From the NCBI GenBank assembly GCA_001466705.2, contig LATX02000186.1:620001-684000 (forward strand): a stretch of 64,000 nt of DNA. The letters run 5' to 3'. Below, piece after piece: positions 23,844 to 39,945 of this stretch (positions within the stretch are counted from its first letter, which is position 1; each line of letters opens with the position of its first letter). The translations under genes were made by a program, and so were the position numbers. Source of the stretch: Moniliophthora roreri. Its lineage: Eukaryota; Basidiomycota; Agaricomycetes; Agaricales; Marasmiaceae. The notes under the pieces are model-generated. The model worked only from the letters and a program-made list of their open reading frames with translations. It had not been told where the DNA came from and did not search any database.

Positions 23844-24187
23844 CGCGTTCTTTCCAAGTTTCTGATTGGGATTGAGCGTTCGATTTTTTGGGGTGCCGAG
23901 GTGGAAGGTAAGGTGGGAGTTACCTTTTTCGGGACGTGACCATCTCAGGTCACGCTGGGTTCCAGGCAAGGAGCTGAAAAGGAGAGCCAAATTTCAGACT
24001 GCAACTTTTTGGGATCGTGGCATACTTGCCGTTAAGCGTCGTCTGACTGGTCGTCAGGCTCTCAGCCCTAGATCATTATCCCGTGAACTCAATAATGTAT
24101 TCTTAACGATACAATAGGTAACATAATTGCACGAGCCATGCCTGCCTACATGGTGAATGTAGATGGAGACATAAAAAGGTACAATTA

Positions 24188-25482
24188 TCAAGTAAGGTCC
24201 TTGAGGACATTACTCTCGTTATCTCTGAAGAAGTCAGCTGTCTACAGTCCGGAACAATGAATGACTTGCTCCAAGCTCGGGAAGATTTGAGCTTACCGTC
24301 CACCTTCGACAAGTCTGAGAGGATCTCCATTGCAGTCGACCTTAATCGTAGAAATCTTGTGACGTACAGTACAAAAGTGAATCCTTGACAAGACCCACTC
24401 TGCGTGTTTTTGGACCCACGTGTCAAGGCTGATGACGAAGCTGACGCAGCCACAATCAGAGAGGCTGCCACGGGTTTCAGGCTCACGTTTGTGCTTCTCA
24501 CCCAGGGTGAAATTGCTGATGATAGGAGTTTGTGAGTACACAACATCAAGGTCTGCAGGGTGTGATTTCTTACTTTCATGTCCTGAAGGAGACAGACTGT
24601 GCTTCCCGAATACCCTGTATCGGTCGTAATACCCTCATGAAGGGTGTTGTCAGGCGGCATCTTCACAATAGGCATTAATCTAATCGCATTGGAATATGCA
24701 CTCTGGTGGCGGTGGCGAGGCCCGAAGCTTTCGCGATCAGGTGAGCTGCGAGATCATGATTGTCAGTGGCTTGTGAGCCCATGGTCATTGGTCTCTGCCT
24801 GAGATAGAATCGCCGAGACTGACGGAGCGCTAAGAATTTGTGAGAATACGATGAGATGGAAAGAGCCTGAATGGACCTGCCTGTGACTTCAGCAATGTAG
24901 TGAAGAAGCTTCTTTCCGATTGTGGAAACACTCCGATGAAAGACGCACAACGCAGTAACGCAAGATATGAGTCACCGACAAAGCTATTAAGGAAGACTAT
25001 GAGACACTACCTGCATGACAGGCTCAGCAAACGGAAGAGAGCTGAGATAAGCACGCGACACGATATCTTTGCCTTTCGTATAGGACTTTGTGCGACATGA
25101 GATGATTTGCTGTAGTGTCTGGCACCCTCACGGACCCGAAAACAAGGTCGGTATCTGATTTAAGAGATGAGCGAAGAGGGGCTACTTCAACGTAGACTTC
25201 TGCATACTGAATAAGAGGATAATCATCTTCCGGCGACAACTGGAGTCTTAAGGATCGCAGAGAAGACGATAGGTGCATGCCTCCTGACGATTGATGAGTC
25301 AATGGAATTGCATTTGGATCCCCGAAGCGTACATCGCGAGGCGTGTTGACGCGTCCATGACCGGAAGACAGCGCTGAACAGGTGTTCGACTTTTTGATGA
25401 ACCCCGGAAAACGCCCTGGAGGGCATGCCCGATGCTGACGGAGAACTGGATAAATGAGACCGGTTAAGACCTGTCTGGCCAT
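24188..25482 (-). CDS. Unrecognised multi-exon protein
   Basis: Coding character is clear in three blocks. The first exon from ATG 25482 (MARQVLTGLIYPVLRQHRAC; basic N-terminus that could be a mitochondrial presequence) runs to about 25088. A middle block reads IRLMPIVKMPPDNTLHEG and TDTGYSGSTVCLLQD. A third block from about 24542 reads VVYSQTPIISNFTLGE, then FVISLDTWVQKHAEWVLSRI. It ends with RDNESNVLKDLT and TGA at 24188. The splice choices between 24660 and 25090 are unresolved; several alternatives keep different frames open. I do not recognise the family. It is divergent from the acidic protein gene at 25917. Confidence 0.55.
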
Positions 25483-25916
25483 AGCCTATTAATGTCAATG
25501 CCCAATTATTAGCTTGGTTTAAATAGACTCTTGTCTTGAACGTCGTCCTTAAAACTTGCGTTCCTCCATACTGATACCTGCGGCGCGGCGTCCACCACTT
25601 TTCCGTCTTCTACGGCCTTCCCATTATAACGAGCGCACAAGAAAGGTTATTCCTTCGCGTAGGGGCTATTCAAGTTCTAGATGACCGATTGGGTACTCTG
25701 AATTGAGGACATGAGAGGTGGAGAGGTGAAAGGCAAGATGGAAATTGCCTTTTTAGGGTTGTGACTACGTCGAGTCACTGTTGGGGCGTGGCAGCCTGCT
25801 GTATTCGGCTTTCTCAATTTCCACGACAAGCTACTGTCTTTCTTGATTTTCGGACAGCTCTATTCGAGTTTCCTCTCCCTTCTTTGATACGTTCTCAACG
25901 ACCGATATCACCACTG

Positions 25917-26670
25917 ATGAGTTCTGCGTCTCCGTACAGAGATTACTTTCGTCGCCGGACCATCGGCCGAGCAGCATCTCCCCCGACATGGGCCTGTTAC
26001 GAGCAAATTTCATACGACGACGAATACAGCGACAGCTGCTCAGATTCTTGCTCAGAGGATGATGAAGACTATGGAGGAGCTGGGGTAGAAGACGATGGGG
26101 ACAGTGACTCGGGGGACGAACACGTTGCGTCCATGAGGGATAGGGCCGTCGACGATCCCAGCGACGACATCGATATGGATATGGATCATGAAGTTGATGA
26201 AGCAGCGGCGAAGAAGCCCTCAGAGCCCGCGAAAGATCTGAAAGGGAAGCAGAAGGCCATTGACCCTGAGCCCGAGCCTGAGCCCAACAAGCACTCTCGG
26301 CGGAGGCAGCGACGTGTTATGCAGCCTCTGCGACCGATTCTGACTATTCAGCGAAGTCAAGGATTCGTATGGAATCAGGTGCGTATATACGAAATCTGTG
26401 CTTTGACACCATACTGACAGACGTTTCCCCGTTATTTCAGGACCTCTTCATTCCCCCATATATTAAAGATAGATGTTCGTTCGAAATTCCGTGGTGAAGG
26501 AGAACCTTTTACTGATACATTTTCCTGCAGACGTTGCTTCATCCCCGCCGAACTCTTCAGGATTCTTTTCCACTTCCGTATCATCAACCAATTCTGCACT
26601 TACCGATTATGAGGTGGAAGTAGTAGAGATTCGTGTTCAGGAGGGAGAGCTGGACCATATTATCCCCTAA
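25917..26670 (+). CDS. Small acidic/basic protein of unknown function, 211 aa
   Basis: The exons 25917-26378, 26441-26474 and 26531-26670 splice in phase to 212 codons. It starts MSSASPYRDYFRRRTIG, has an Asp/Glu/Ser-rich block (YSDSCSDSCSEDDEDY), DIDMDMDHEVDEA, a PEPEPEPN stretch and a basic SRRRQRRVM segment. The C-terminal segment RSQGFVWNQDLFIPPYIKDR looks most conserved and spans two introns. No domain is recognised. The charge pattern suggests a nuclear protein, which is an inference. Confidence 0.7.
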
Positions 26671-27147
26671 TAGAACGGACTGTCCGTTGTAGCTCAATGC
26701 TTGGTTCACACTCAAAATGCCGGTACCCTGAACTTTACCATTTATTCACCTTATCTTTTCATCTGTTCCGATACATACCGCGCTGAATTTGTTTCTAATA
26801 TTTTGTACTGTTAATATACAAAGGTCTCGACTCAGTTTGCCCAAGTTGAAGCAGAATGACATGCAAAACTTTGAGTGGTTCGTTCTGTTTGTTCCTGCAA
26901 GGTCTTTCTATCATGAACATGCCTCCAAGGCGAAAACGGACGCGTCTTTTGTGCTTGTTGCAGAGCCCTTTTTGTATTATGGGCGTCTAGTTGAGCGCCA
27001 ATCATTTCGCAGGCGGAAACGAACCATTCACCAAGTCGTAAGTTCTTTCCTACCCGCTCCCGAGGATCTCTTAACATACATGCTAACGCTCAACATCTCT
27101 CAGTGAAGGGAAACGTCAGTCTGGCTCCTGCAACGAATCGTGAGGTT
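26671..27147. other. Intergenic and probable 5' untranslated region
   Basis: A probable 5'-UTR intron of the following DUF6535 gene spans about 27037-27103 (gtaagt...ctctcag). Frames joined across it hit stops upstream, which supports a non-coding role. Nothing else is recognised. Confidence 0.4.
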
Positions 27148-29157
27148 ATGGAAGAATCAGAGTCAAAACATGCTGCAAGGAATCCCACTGACGCGGACAA
27201 GTCTTGGGAAAGGCTGATAAGAGAGGTCAGCAGATATGACGATGCCATGGTGAAAAATTGGAAGGAAGAGATTGATACCCAGCTGGTTTTCGTGTGTGTT
27301 CCAACTCCCTAGCTCAACCGCTATCATCTAACTCACCCTTTTCAAACAAAACAGGCCGGTCTTTTCTCTGCTGTTGTCACTGCATTTGCCGTGGAATCTT
27401 ACCAGTGGTTATCAGAAGATCCAGCAGACACCACTGTGGTCCTTCTTACCCAACTCTCCATGCAGCTGAGCAATCTCACTACCATACCTCATGAACGAAC
27501 TCCATTTCAGCCAGATGCGTCCTCAATCCGGATCAATTGCTTCTGGTTTCTCAGCCTCATTTTTAGCCTCACGTCTGGGCTATTCGGTCTCCTATGCAAA
27601 CAATGGCTTCGCGAACATGAACGCGACATCCCAACGCGAACACCAGGAGAAGCGCTAGCTCTTCGTCAGCTACGTCGCGACAGCCTCGCAAAATGGGGAG
27701 TACCGTCCGTCTTGTCCACACTTCCTATACTTCTCGAGATGGCCCTTCTGCTCTTTTTCGTTGGCGTATTGGAGCTCCTATGGGCTAGGCATCCTGTCCC
27801 TTTCGCAATTTGCATGGTCGCAGTCACGCTCAGCGCTGGGCTATACTTCGCCACTACCTTTCTCCCTGCCATCAGCATGCCACAAGAGTTTGCTTTGGGG
27901 TCTTGGTTCAGGGAATTCAAATACGACATATCCCATCAATTCATCCGTCCTTACAAGTCTCCCCAATCATGGGCAGTCTACAGTATATTCTGTAAGATTA
28001 TACACTTGCTCCTGAAGATCGACTTTGTCCGCAAGTTTGCTAGAAAACGACATTTCCGCTTACGCGTACTGAGACCTGGTTCGACCTGGTCTTCAGTAGA
28101 CGTTGAAACTGTCCGAGGATTTGATCAGGATATCTACCCGTTTTCCGAATCGGAGCCCTTGAACACCAATGTATATGAGCTTCGTGCTTTACAATGGACG
28201 GTTGCGACGTTCCGTGACAGCCCATCGATGATACCCCATCTTCACAACGTCCTGGGTTCTTTGCACCCTTCCGTTGTGCTATCCGCCGTCCTGGGGTATT
28301 GGGAACACGCGATGTGGGAAGACGTCTCTACCATAGATGTTGCGCCTATCAAAGGACGCTACAAGACGATGCAGGGTTTAGACCGCTACATCTCTCTTGC
28401 CCCCCGACCCAAATTCTCGTCATTTTTCTCACCAGATGCCATCAAGTACTTGTTTAGCCATCAGTACTGGATGGCACTAGCACGCAGGGCCGACGCCGAG
28501 TCCCACATGGACAGGCTTTTCTCGTCTATCGAGAAGTCGAATTTACAACAAGCTGCAGGCCAGTCCCTGGCCTTCGTCGTGCCGTTCCCATTGGCGGACA
28601 CTCTATGGACCCATCCAAATCTTGCAGGTCGTAGCAAAAGTCTGGCTTTGTTGCGAATCTATGAACAGGCGTGGAGTTCATACCCGACAAATAATGGTAT
28701 GGGCCATTATTGTGAATGCCTCGCTTTCATCGTTGCACTTTCGAGGCATATCAATCGAACGGATACTACTGTGACTTCGGAGGTTCTAGTACGCAAACGC
28801 GGGCAGGCGTTCTTGCGCTATGTACACGAGCAGATTATTGGGGGGGGGGGGTTCTATCAGCATTTATCGAGGTTGGAGAGGGATACAAGGAGACTACTTA
28901 TGGGAGAGTGGACAAGAGCGATGAACAAAGCGCGAGAGGTTGGGGGTTTACCGTTGGATTACTTTCGACCTATTCCTGCCCCGTCTGAATATCCTACCGA
29001 ATCACCATGGGTGGACTCAGAGAACGATATGGCCAGTATACAAGGAGATATACGATATTCCATTGACACCAACAGTGAACATGGCGCGGATGTGTCAAAT
29101 GTCGGGGGACAGCATGATCAGGTTGGGGAGCTGGACGCCCATGGTACGGTCGTTTGA
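27148..29157 (+). CDS. DUF6535-family membrane protein, intact copy, 648 aa
   Basis: The exons 27148-27291 and 27355-29157 splice in phase to 649 codons. The first exon ends WKEEIDTQLVF and the second opens AGLFSAVVTAF, exactly as in the copy at the left edge. Predicted membrane segments lie at this junction, at INCFWFLSLIFSLTSGLFG, and in two helices from about LPILLEMALLLFFVGVLELL to AICMVAVTLSAGLYF. RTPGEALALRQLRRD lies between them. The C-terminal 400 residues are soluble and contain HINRTD and FLRYVHEQIIGGGG, the latter encoded by a run of 12 G residues near 28840, a place prone to slippage. The role of this family is unknown. Confidence 0.88.
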
Positions 29158-29513
29158 AATGATCGTTGTGTCGGCTGTATCAAGGAAGGACAGACGAAAA
29201 ACGGGTCGGGACTGGATTACACCAACCAACAGATCTCGAAGTTCATCGACACGAAGAGCGTACCGGAAGCCAAGAGTAGAGTTGGGAAGTGCAAGTGAAA
29301 AGGGTGAGACAACAATTCCTTGGTCTTGCTGCTAAGTCGTCGAGCACTGTTCTTATATGGGTCAGTTTGGATCTTCGAGCACATATGATTATGGTTGTTG
29401 GTATCCTGTATTTCAAGTGAATGCTATGTGCCGGCCCAGTACTAATACATCGGTATCAAGCGGTTAAAATACATTATGAGCTTCTCTCTCCTGGACTCAA
29501 GAATCACGGTCCG
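29158..29513. other. Convergent intergenic region
   Basis: This 356-bp gap separates the 3' ends of the DUF6535 and cellobiose dehydrogenase genes. No feature is supported. Confidence 0.5.
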
Positions 29514-33052
<3,539 letters not shown>

Positions 33053-34720
33053 GACTGGATGTAGTAGTAGCGGAAAGAGTCAAGGAAGATTCTCGTACTC
33101 CTCGCAGGTAGATGGGATGCGACTTTTAAGCAACTCTTATTCGAGTTGTGGAGGGGAGAAACCGCGAAGAATTTCCGGAGTAACCAGCTGAAACGAACAC
33201 GGAACGTCTATTCTGCATGTGTTGAATATAACCTTCGGTATCTAGGGAGGAGCTAGATTTCCCGAGCCCGGTGAGGACACGGCTGTTTATAGTAACCTAA
33301 ACCTTCATCGTCCTCTCAAGTAGGTGAGCTGATGTATTAATTCCGAAGTTATTCGCGTGACAGTCCGGCGAAAGCGAGTAGGGAACGCGACTTCATCTGC
33401 GATGAGAAGTATAGGATAGCGAAACATGTCGCGCTAGAATATAGGTAGCCTGCGAAAAGGCATCCAGGAACGAAACACGTAGTTTTGACATGGCATCGAA
33501 GACGTTCTGAGCAGCGGTAGCAGCTTCACCATGGCGTCACCAGGTAATTGAAACGACCTTTTTTGTCATCTATCACAACCTTGCCAATGGCTAAATTTGC
33601 CGTACAGTGAGAGTTACAACGTGGTTGTGGAGCAGATCAATCTTCCCCTGTCTCTGAGCTTCAAAATCTGCGTGCCACGTCTCTCAAAAAGCAAGACTCA
33701 GAGACAAATGACAAGAACTTACCTTATGTCGGCAGCTACACTACGCCATGAGATATGCAACGGGCCTGTCCTCATATCTGTCCGGACCTTCCAGCTCTCC
33801 AACGTAACCCCCAACCGTTATAGGCGCGTTACCGCTGGAGAAATCTCGTCGAGCGTCAAGCTAGAAGATTTTGAAAGTAGCATTGAGTATTTCCATGTTG
33901 ATTTTTTCATGCATTGAGATGGATAGTTTGTCAGCCCGGCCGCAGTATCGAGATGTATCGAAAGACTCACTCACACCGCTTAAATTGAATTCGGCCTTCT
34001 CCAATGCCGCCGTTTTGCCATAATTCCCTCGTAAAGTCTGTAGAGTGTCGATGCGATGCGGGTGGCGTTGAATTGGCTGCTCGTTAATTTTGGATCAAGG
34101 ACGAAGGACTCTGGAGGGAGTCGATTGCATTGAGGATCAAAACCTGGCTCGCGTGACAGCCACGTGGACCGCGACTCGAACCATTGATTGTCTCTCTAGT
34201 GAGGATCCAGTTGTTCGAGTACTTTCGTATGTTCCTTGGCAGAAATATCACAATTGTTGGGGTAAAATCCGGGGCGTTTAGCGTGCTGGCGCCACGATCG
34301 TTAAATAAGTTTCGCATGGGAGCAGGAGGAAGCGAAGTACCGCCATCATCAATACCATGAGAGCATCATATCCTTCATCGAGCAGCTCACCTGTATCGTA
34401 CCTGGAAGGATAAGCTACACCACCGACGGGAAAAGATATGGCTCTCAGATATTTTGCAGCACATACGGATCAAATATCCTCAACATTTGTCTACACGAGT
34501 ACGGCAGCACACCTCTTCCACATATATCAACTCGTCGGCGGTGTAGGAACGGGCCGTGTAATTTGCTCTCGATTAGCTCCCAGTTCAACTAGACTCAACG
34601 CCGTTGTTTCCGCCATTGCCTACTGTGTCATGCATCCTTATGACCTCCACGGACCGGAAGTTGCTTCAGCATCATAAATTCAGCACCGGAGGAGCCCCAT
34701 GACTACTTGTAGCTCTCGCA
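33053..34720. promoter_or_regulatory. Shared upstream region of two divergent secreted-enzyme genes
   Basis: This 1.7-kb region separates the divergent starts of the cellobiose dehydrogenase and the alpha-L-fucosidase genes. Short open frames here have no recognisable domain. I see no single regulatory motif strong enough to call. Confidence 0.4.
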
Positions 34721-37700
34721 ATGCATTGGCCATCGTTTCTCAGCTTGATCGCCGCCGCAGGCGCTGTACAGCAGACCCAAGTCGATCTGACTCTATTCCT
34801 TAATAACAAGGCAGCAGCCTTGACCAACTTTTCCACTGGCAACTTTGACAATCACAACGGGTCGTATCCTGCAGAATACCTTCCCAATGGTACCCTCGTC
34901 GACGCGTCTGTCGTCTATACCCTACCAAACTGGACCTCACCGACCGGAACGTATGATAACATCAACTGTTCTGGACAAACTATCGAGCTCCCGAGGGGAA
35001 AATACCATTCCTTCAACTTTTTGGGCGCTACAGATGGAACGGCGTATGTGAACGGAGAGTTCTTTGCGTTGTACGAGGGTGGAGAGATGGAGAGTTTAGG
35101 GTTTGTCGTTGCTCCGTGGTGGTTGAAGAATCCTAGCGATGGGTGAGTACAAGCCTGTTCATAGCTTGGATGAGACTAATGCGATGCTAGACCCATTACT
35201 GCACCATTTCTTAACGAAGGCGACAAGAACGGATCTACACATCGAAATTGTACGTCGTGTTTCTGCCATATCCCTTCAGTCCTCACGCAAAACGGTTCTA
35301 GGGAATATTACTCGCATGTTCACGTTCCAGCATCATTTGGACAATACCAAAGTTCTCACTGGTCTCATCTTACCCAAGTGTGCCATTCATCATCCTCTCA
35401 ACCGTCACTGATCGCGAAACCATCTAATTTCATAGCGAAACATCCTCCTCCCAGCTCACAGGAGTCGTCAGCGTTCATATCTTTGCTATCACGCTTCTGT
35501 CCGTCACAAATGATAACAGTTCTGACACTAATGGACCTATACTGAATGTCCAGAACGTTCGGAGTACCGCCAAGTGTGTTCAGCTTATTCCATCTTATCT
35601 TCCGATGCCCATGGATCTACAGCTTCCGCACGGTCAACGAAAGTGAAGTTCAGCTTGTCGAAATAACACTTAACAATCTCGCTCTTTCTGCCAACTCCTC
35701 CGACACATCGAACTGGCTCACGAAACCCGTCGAACTGTCGCTCTGCTCTCATTCAGTGGACACACTTATACCGGGAAAGGTCAACCGCCTCCGAGGTGGC
35801 GATCAAGTGCGTGTTCTTGTCGGAATCATCAATAAGGAAGGCGTAGAGGCTGGTACAATTGTCAGCGGGGTCAAAGTCAAAGTTACGAGTCAAGGAGAGG
35901 ATGAGATGCTCGATGCAATATGGACCATCACAGCCGGTATACCAGACTACTACGTGGGCGATGATAGCCTCCGGACACATGAGAGTACAGAATGGTTCAA
36001 TGGTGCCAAATTTGGAATTTTTGTTCATTGGGGTGCGTTCTCTCTGTGCTTCTTCACTCTTCACCAGCTGATGTGCAAGATAGGCATCTATTCCGTCCCT
36101 GCATACACCCTTTCCGGTACACAATATGCCGAATGGTACTGGTATTGGCAACACAACCCCGCCAATGAATCTAGTCGTGTGTGGACGTATCACAAGGAGA
36201 CATACGGTGAAGGCTCTCTGTATGATATGTTCTTTGACGAGTTCACTGGGACGGAATGGACCGCCGAGAGGTGGCTAGATTTCGTTAGGGATTCGGGTGC
36301 CAAGTATTACGTGCGTTCTTTCGTGTCTCGTCTCTGCCGCTCGTACTAACTAGCTGACCTTATTCAATAGGTAATAACAACAAAACACCACGATGGCTTT
36401 GCTCTCTTTGATACTGGGAATTCATCAAACCGCAACTCCCTCCAATACGGGCCGCAACGTGATATAATTGGCGAATTAACCAATGCTACGAATGCGTATA
36501 ATGCCCTCGTTACGCTAGACAAAAAGATTTACAATGGCTTATACTTCTCTCTACCGGAATGGTTCAATCCCGCTTTCGCAAAGTATGGTCATGCTGGGGG
36601 CGGTGACGACCTGTACCATCGGCGTTCCTCGGATCCTAACAACCCAGGATACAATATCCTTCAGAGGACGGGATTCGCTGGCGGGCTTGCCAAGTGCGTG
36701 ACTTTTGGCGAGTCGCGGTTGACGATGAGACTGATTGACCCGGTTGCAACAGGAACGCGTACAATGAATCAGCGCCTCCTGAACCATATACAGGTTATGT
36801 CGAGGTGGGAGACTATTTGCAGGACATCATGAAACCCCAGATGGAGGCACTGATGTATAAGTATGATATGGACATTATGTGGTGCGATGTTGGTGGGCCA
36901 ACGGTGTTCCCCGATATTGGTGAGTGTCTTCTTTCTCTTCAATGCGGGGCACCTGCTGATTGTGATCCATGGGGCATAGCACCTGGATGGTTTAATTATG
37001 CCCGAAGCCAAGGCAGGCAAGTTATCGCGAATGCAAGGTGTGGCGCGAATTACAGCGATTTCGATGTCAGTTGTACTACCGTTGCCTTCGTAGATATAAC
37101 TCACCAGCACTGGACAGAACCCAGAATACTCCCCCACCTCGCACCTCAAAACACGCAAGTGGGAGTCCAGTGAAGGTTCCGATCCCTATTCATACGGTTA
37201 CAACAGAGATACACCTTGGCAGAATTACCGTAACGCAACGTACGTCCTTCATAGTTTGATCGATATCGTGTCAAAGAATGGCAACTACCTCATTGATGTT
37301 GGGCCCACTGCAAATGGTTCCATCGTACCGCCTTCGAGAGAAAGTTTGTTAAAGGTCGGAAAATGGTTGAATAGCGGTAGTGGAGAGGCAATATATGATA
37401 CACAGTATTGGTATGTCGCGCAGGAAGACAAGGAAGCAGAGCTCAGATTTGTGAGTCTTCTTTCTTCTCTTTTTGTGCCGTTGCTGATAAAGACGGACAC
37501 AGACAACGAAACCAGATGCGTTTTACATCACATCCTTACGGTATCCCGAAAATGGCGTCATACGTTCGAGCTTACCACTACCCGTCAAACTGGGCGATGT
37601 GGCGACGTTCCTTGATTCAGGGAATAACACGAAAGAGTTGGAGTGGCATTGGACGGAACATGGAGTGTTTGAGCTGTTTGTGGATGAGGAAGAGATAAGA

Positions 37701-37745
37701 AAGGTGGAGGATGCGTGGGCGTTTAGGATCAACTATTCAATCTAA
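34721..37745 (+). CDS. Secreted GH29 alpha-L-fucosidase
   Basis: The gene has many exons, from ATG 34721 (signal peptide MHWPSFLSLIAAAGAVQQ) to TAA 37743-37745. The first 350 residues form an N-terminal non-catalytic region (PNWTSPTGTYDN, LVEITLNNLALSA). The GH29 domain starts STEWFNGAKFGIFVHWG, continues IYSVPAYTLSGTQYAEWY, ITTKHHDGFALFDT and LYFSLPEWFNP. The nucleophile region is DIMWCDVGGP. Later come NGNYLIDVGPTANG and a C-terminal sandwich ending DAWAFRINYSI. The enzyme removes L-fucose from glycans. The long N-terminal region is unlike bacterial members. Exon joins such as 35142/35191 (GG|A) were checked by eye. Confidence 0.9.
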
Positions 37746-39476
37746 GTTCTCAACAGCATGAAATCGAGCTTGGTAGAATGGCACACACTGAAATTCTTCG
37801 CTTTCCAGCCATATGAAGAGTACTGCAAGTCTACAACGGTGTTGATCAAGATCACGGTACGCATGTCAATAAATTTTCAAGGGTGACGCGTTTTCTTCCA
37901 AACAACATTTGTCGTTACTTGCCCTCAGCTACCACCAGGTTAGGTGCGATAATCGTAAATGCATTCATACTTATCTGTCTATAAGGAATGACATTCCATA
38001 CAACAGAAGTAGTCTGAGGAGCAAGACTGGTTGAGCTAATGATCTACACATACTAGACAAAGGCCTGTAAACGTTCTTGGGCATTCCGCCTCGTTCTAGA
38101 AGTTCTAGGTATATCCTTGAGCGTTCGAGGCTATTCGGGGACCCATATGCGATCGAGACGGCACAAAACATGGCGTTAGTGTCGGCAGGTCTGCCCTGAA
38201 ATCCCTCGGAGGTTATCGAGCTGGTCAAGGAGCAGTGATCGAGCTATGCTAGAACTAATGACACTGAGCCACTGACATATGTCAATGGTGGTACTGGCGA
38301 AGCATGTCCTGGCGAGGAGTAGCCTGAGCCAAAAAGAGGCTGTTGAGAGACATTTCATATCACGGAGTTGTGGTTGGGGTCGAAATTCCGGGGGACGTGT
38401 GAGACACCTCAGAGATGGTTAATAGTACTAGACTAAAAGCTCCTCGTTGAGCCGATAGCACCTGAATGAGTACCTCCGAACGGAATAATATATTCACCGA
38501 ATATGGAATCAGGATTCAATAGAGGAGCTTTTCACCAATTTTTTCAGCGAGCTCCGAAACATAAAGTCCAAGTAATTTGTTTTGAGGCGTTGAAACACGG
38601 CCATCGGTAGGTACATGATGGCGGCTTTGTGGTGGCTTGATTTGGTTATGCAGGAATATCGGGGAAGCCCGAACACGCGTCTGCAGGTCGCCGCCAAGCG
38701 CTTGTTGCATTGAATTTTGAATTCAACGACTGGCCCATAGCGTCAAATCTCATAATTTTTCTTGGTTCTTCAAGTTCATACCTATCCTGGACAAGTCATT
38801 AACCACACGGGACTATGATCTTTCCCAACAATACCTCAAATCTATCTCCAAAGAGCTCTATAATAAACCAAACAAACCTTATTCAAACTGCGATGCTCCT
38901 CACCCCGATGTTATTCCGACCTCCCGCCTCACATAATCCTCACAAGCTACTGTGCAAAGTCCGCCTGGCGTATTTGTTGACTGTCAGCTTTCCTGATGCA
39001 ACTGTGAACCTGAAATGCGGCTCGAATGCGACTAAAAGCCTCCCCTTAAGACTGTTGACTCATCAAGTTGGACTTGGTCAATGGTCGGCGCTCACTTTAA
39101 CACCCAGTGGAACAACTCTATTTTCCGCTCTTCATTCTCAAGTTCCGTTCGATGTTTGTCCCACACCACCCGCATTTTGTCTCGTTCCGTACTAGAATGT
39201 ACTACATACCGCCCAGAACGGTGAACGCGGGATGAACAAAACTAGTGGTTTCTCCTCCAGTTCATCTCAATGTTTCAGGGGCAACGAAGCCTATTAGGAC
39301 TTTTGCCGATGGGTGCGGGGTCGGGTCTCTCTTACTAGTGGCGCAAATGTATCCACTCCTAGCTAGGAATACCACAGCTTTGAGATAGATCACTGCTAAA
39401 GGACTCAAGGAGGTTTAAAAGCTGAGGAACTGTAGCACAGAACTCTCCAGAACCAAACCAAGTTCCCAGCTTCACA
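37746..39476. other. Intergenic, no gene supported
   Basis: A minus-strand frame near 37971-38228 (EGFQGRPADTNAMF) and a plus-strand ATG frame at 38815 (126 codons) are open, but neither shows a domain or splice signals. Either could be a decayed or lineage-specific gene. Confidence 0.35.
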
Positions 39477-39945
39477 ATGTTCTTCTCCAAGTCTTCTCTC
39501 GCTGTCGTCGCTGCCATTGTCGCTGCTGTCCAAGCAAATGATGGTAACGGTAAGCAGAAACTGCTCGCGTCTTGACCCTAGCTGACACTGTAGTCGCCGT
39601 CTCTAGCTTTCCTCAACAACACCGCGACTCACCCCACTCGTGCTTGTGGAGTGTGTCCCCCGACCAACTTGAAGGTCGCCCTGCCCGTCAATAGGGTCAA
39701 CCCCTTCCCGTGCTGTGGCACTGTTCGTCTCTCCTGTAAGCACTTTCCCACTCTTACATCGCATGCCAGTATTCATCAATGTATCGACAGTCAACGGGGT
39801 TAACACCCAAGGCATCTACACTGACGACTGTCTCAACTGCGTCAGCCCGAACGGAGTCGATGGGGACATCACTCTGAGCCCTGACTTGTACAACCAGTTC
39901 AACCAGCCTCCTCCAGTGTTTGGGCCCATCGTTTGGAACGCCTAA
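39477..39945 (+). CDS. Small secreted protein, double-psi beta-barrel (RlpA/expansin-like), 125 aa
   Basis: The exons 39477-39549, 39607-39735 and 39770-39945 splice in phase to 126 codons. A clean signal peptide (MFFSKSSLAVVAAIVAAVQA) is followed by a Cys-rich mature protein with CGVCPP, PCCGTV and DDCLNC. The order PCCGTVRLSLF, then IYTDDCLNC, then DITLSPDLYNQF resembles the Cys and D-x-x-LSP pattern of double-psi beta-barrel proteins (RlpA, expansin, cerato-platanin relatives). The fold assignment is an inference. A compact promoter with tttaaaag lies about 65 bp upstream. Confidence 0.75.
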
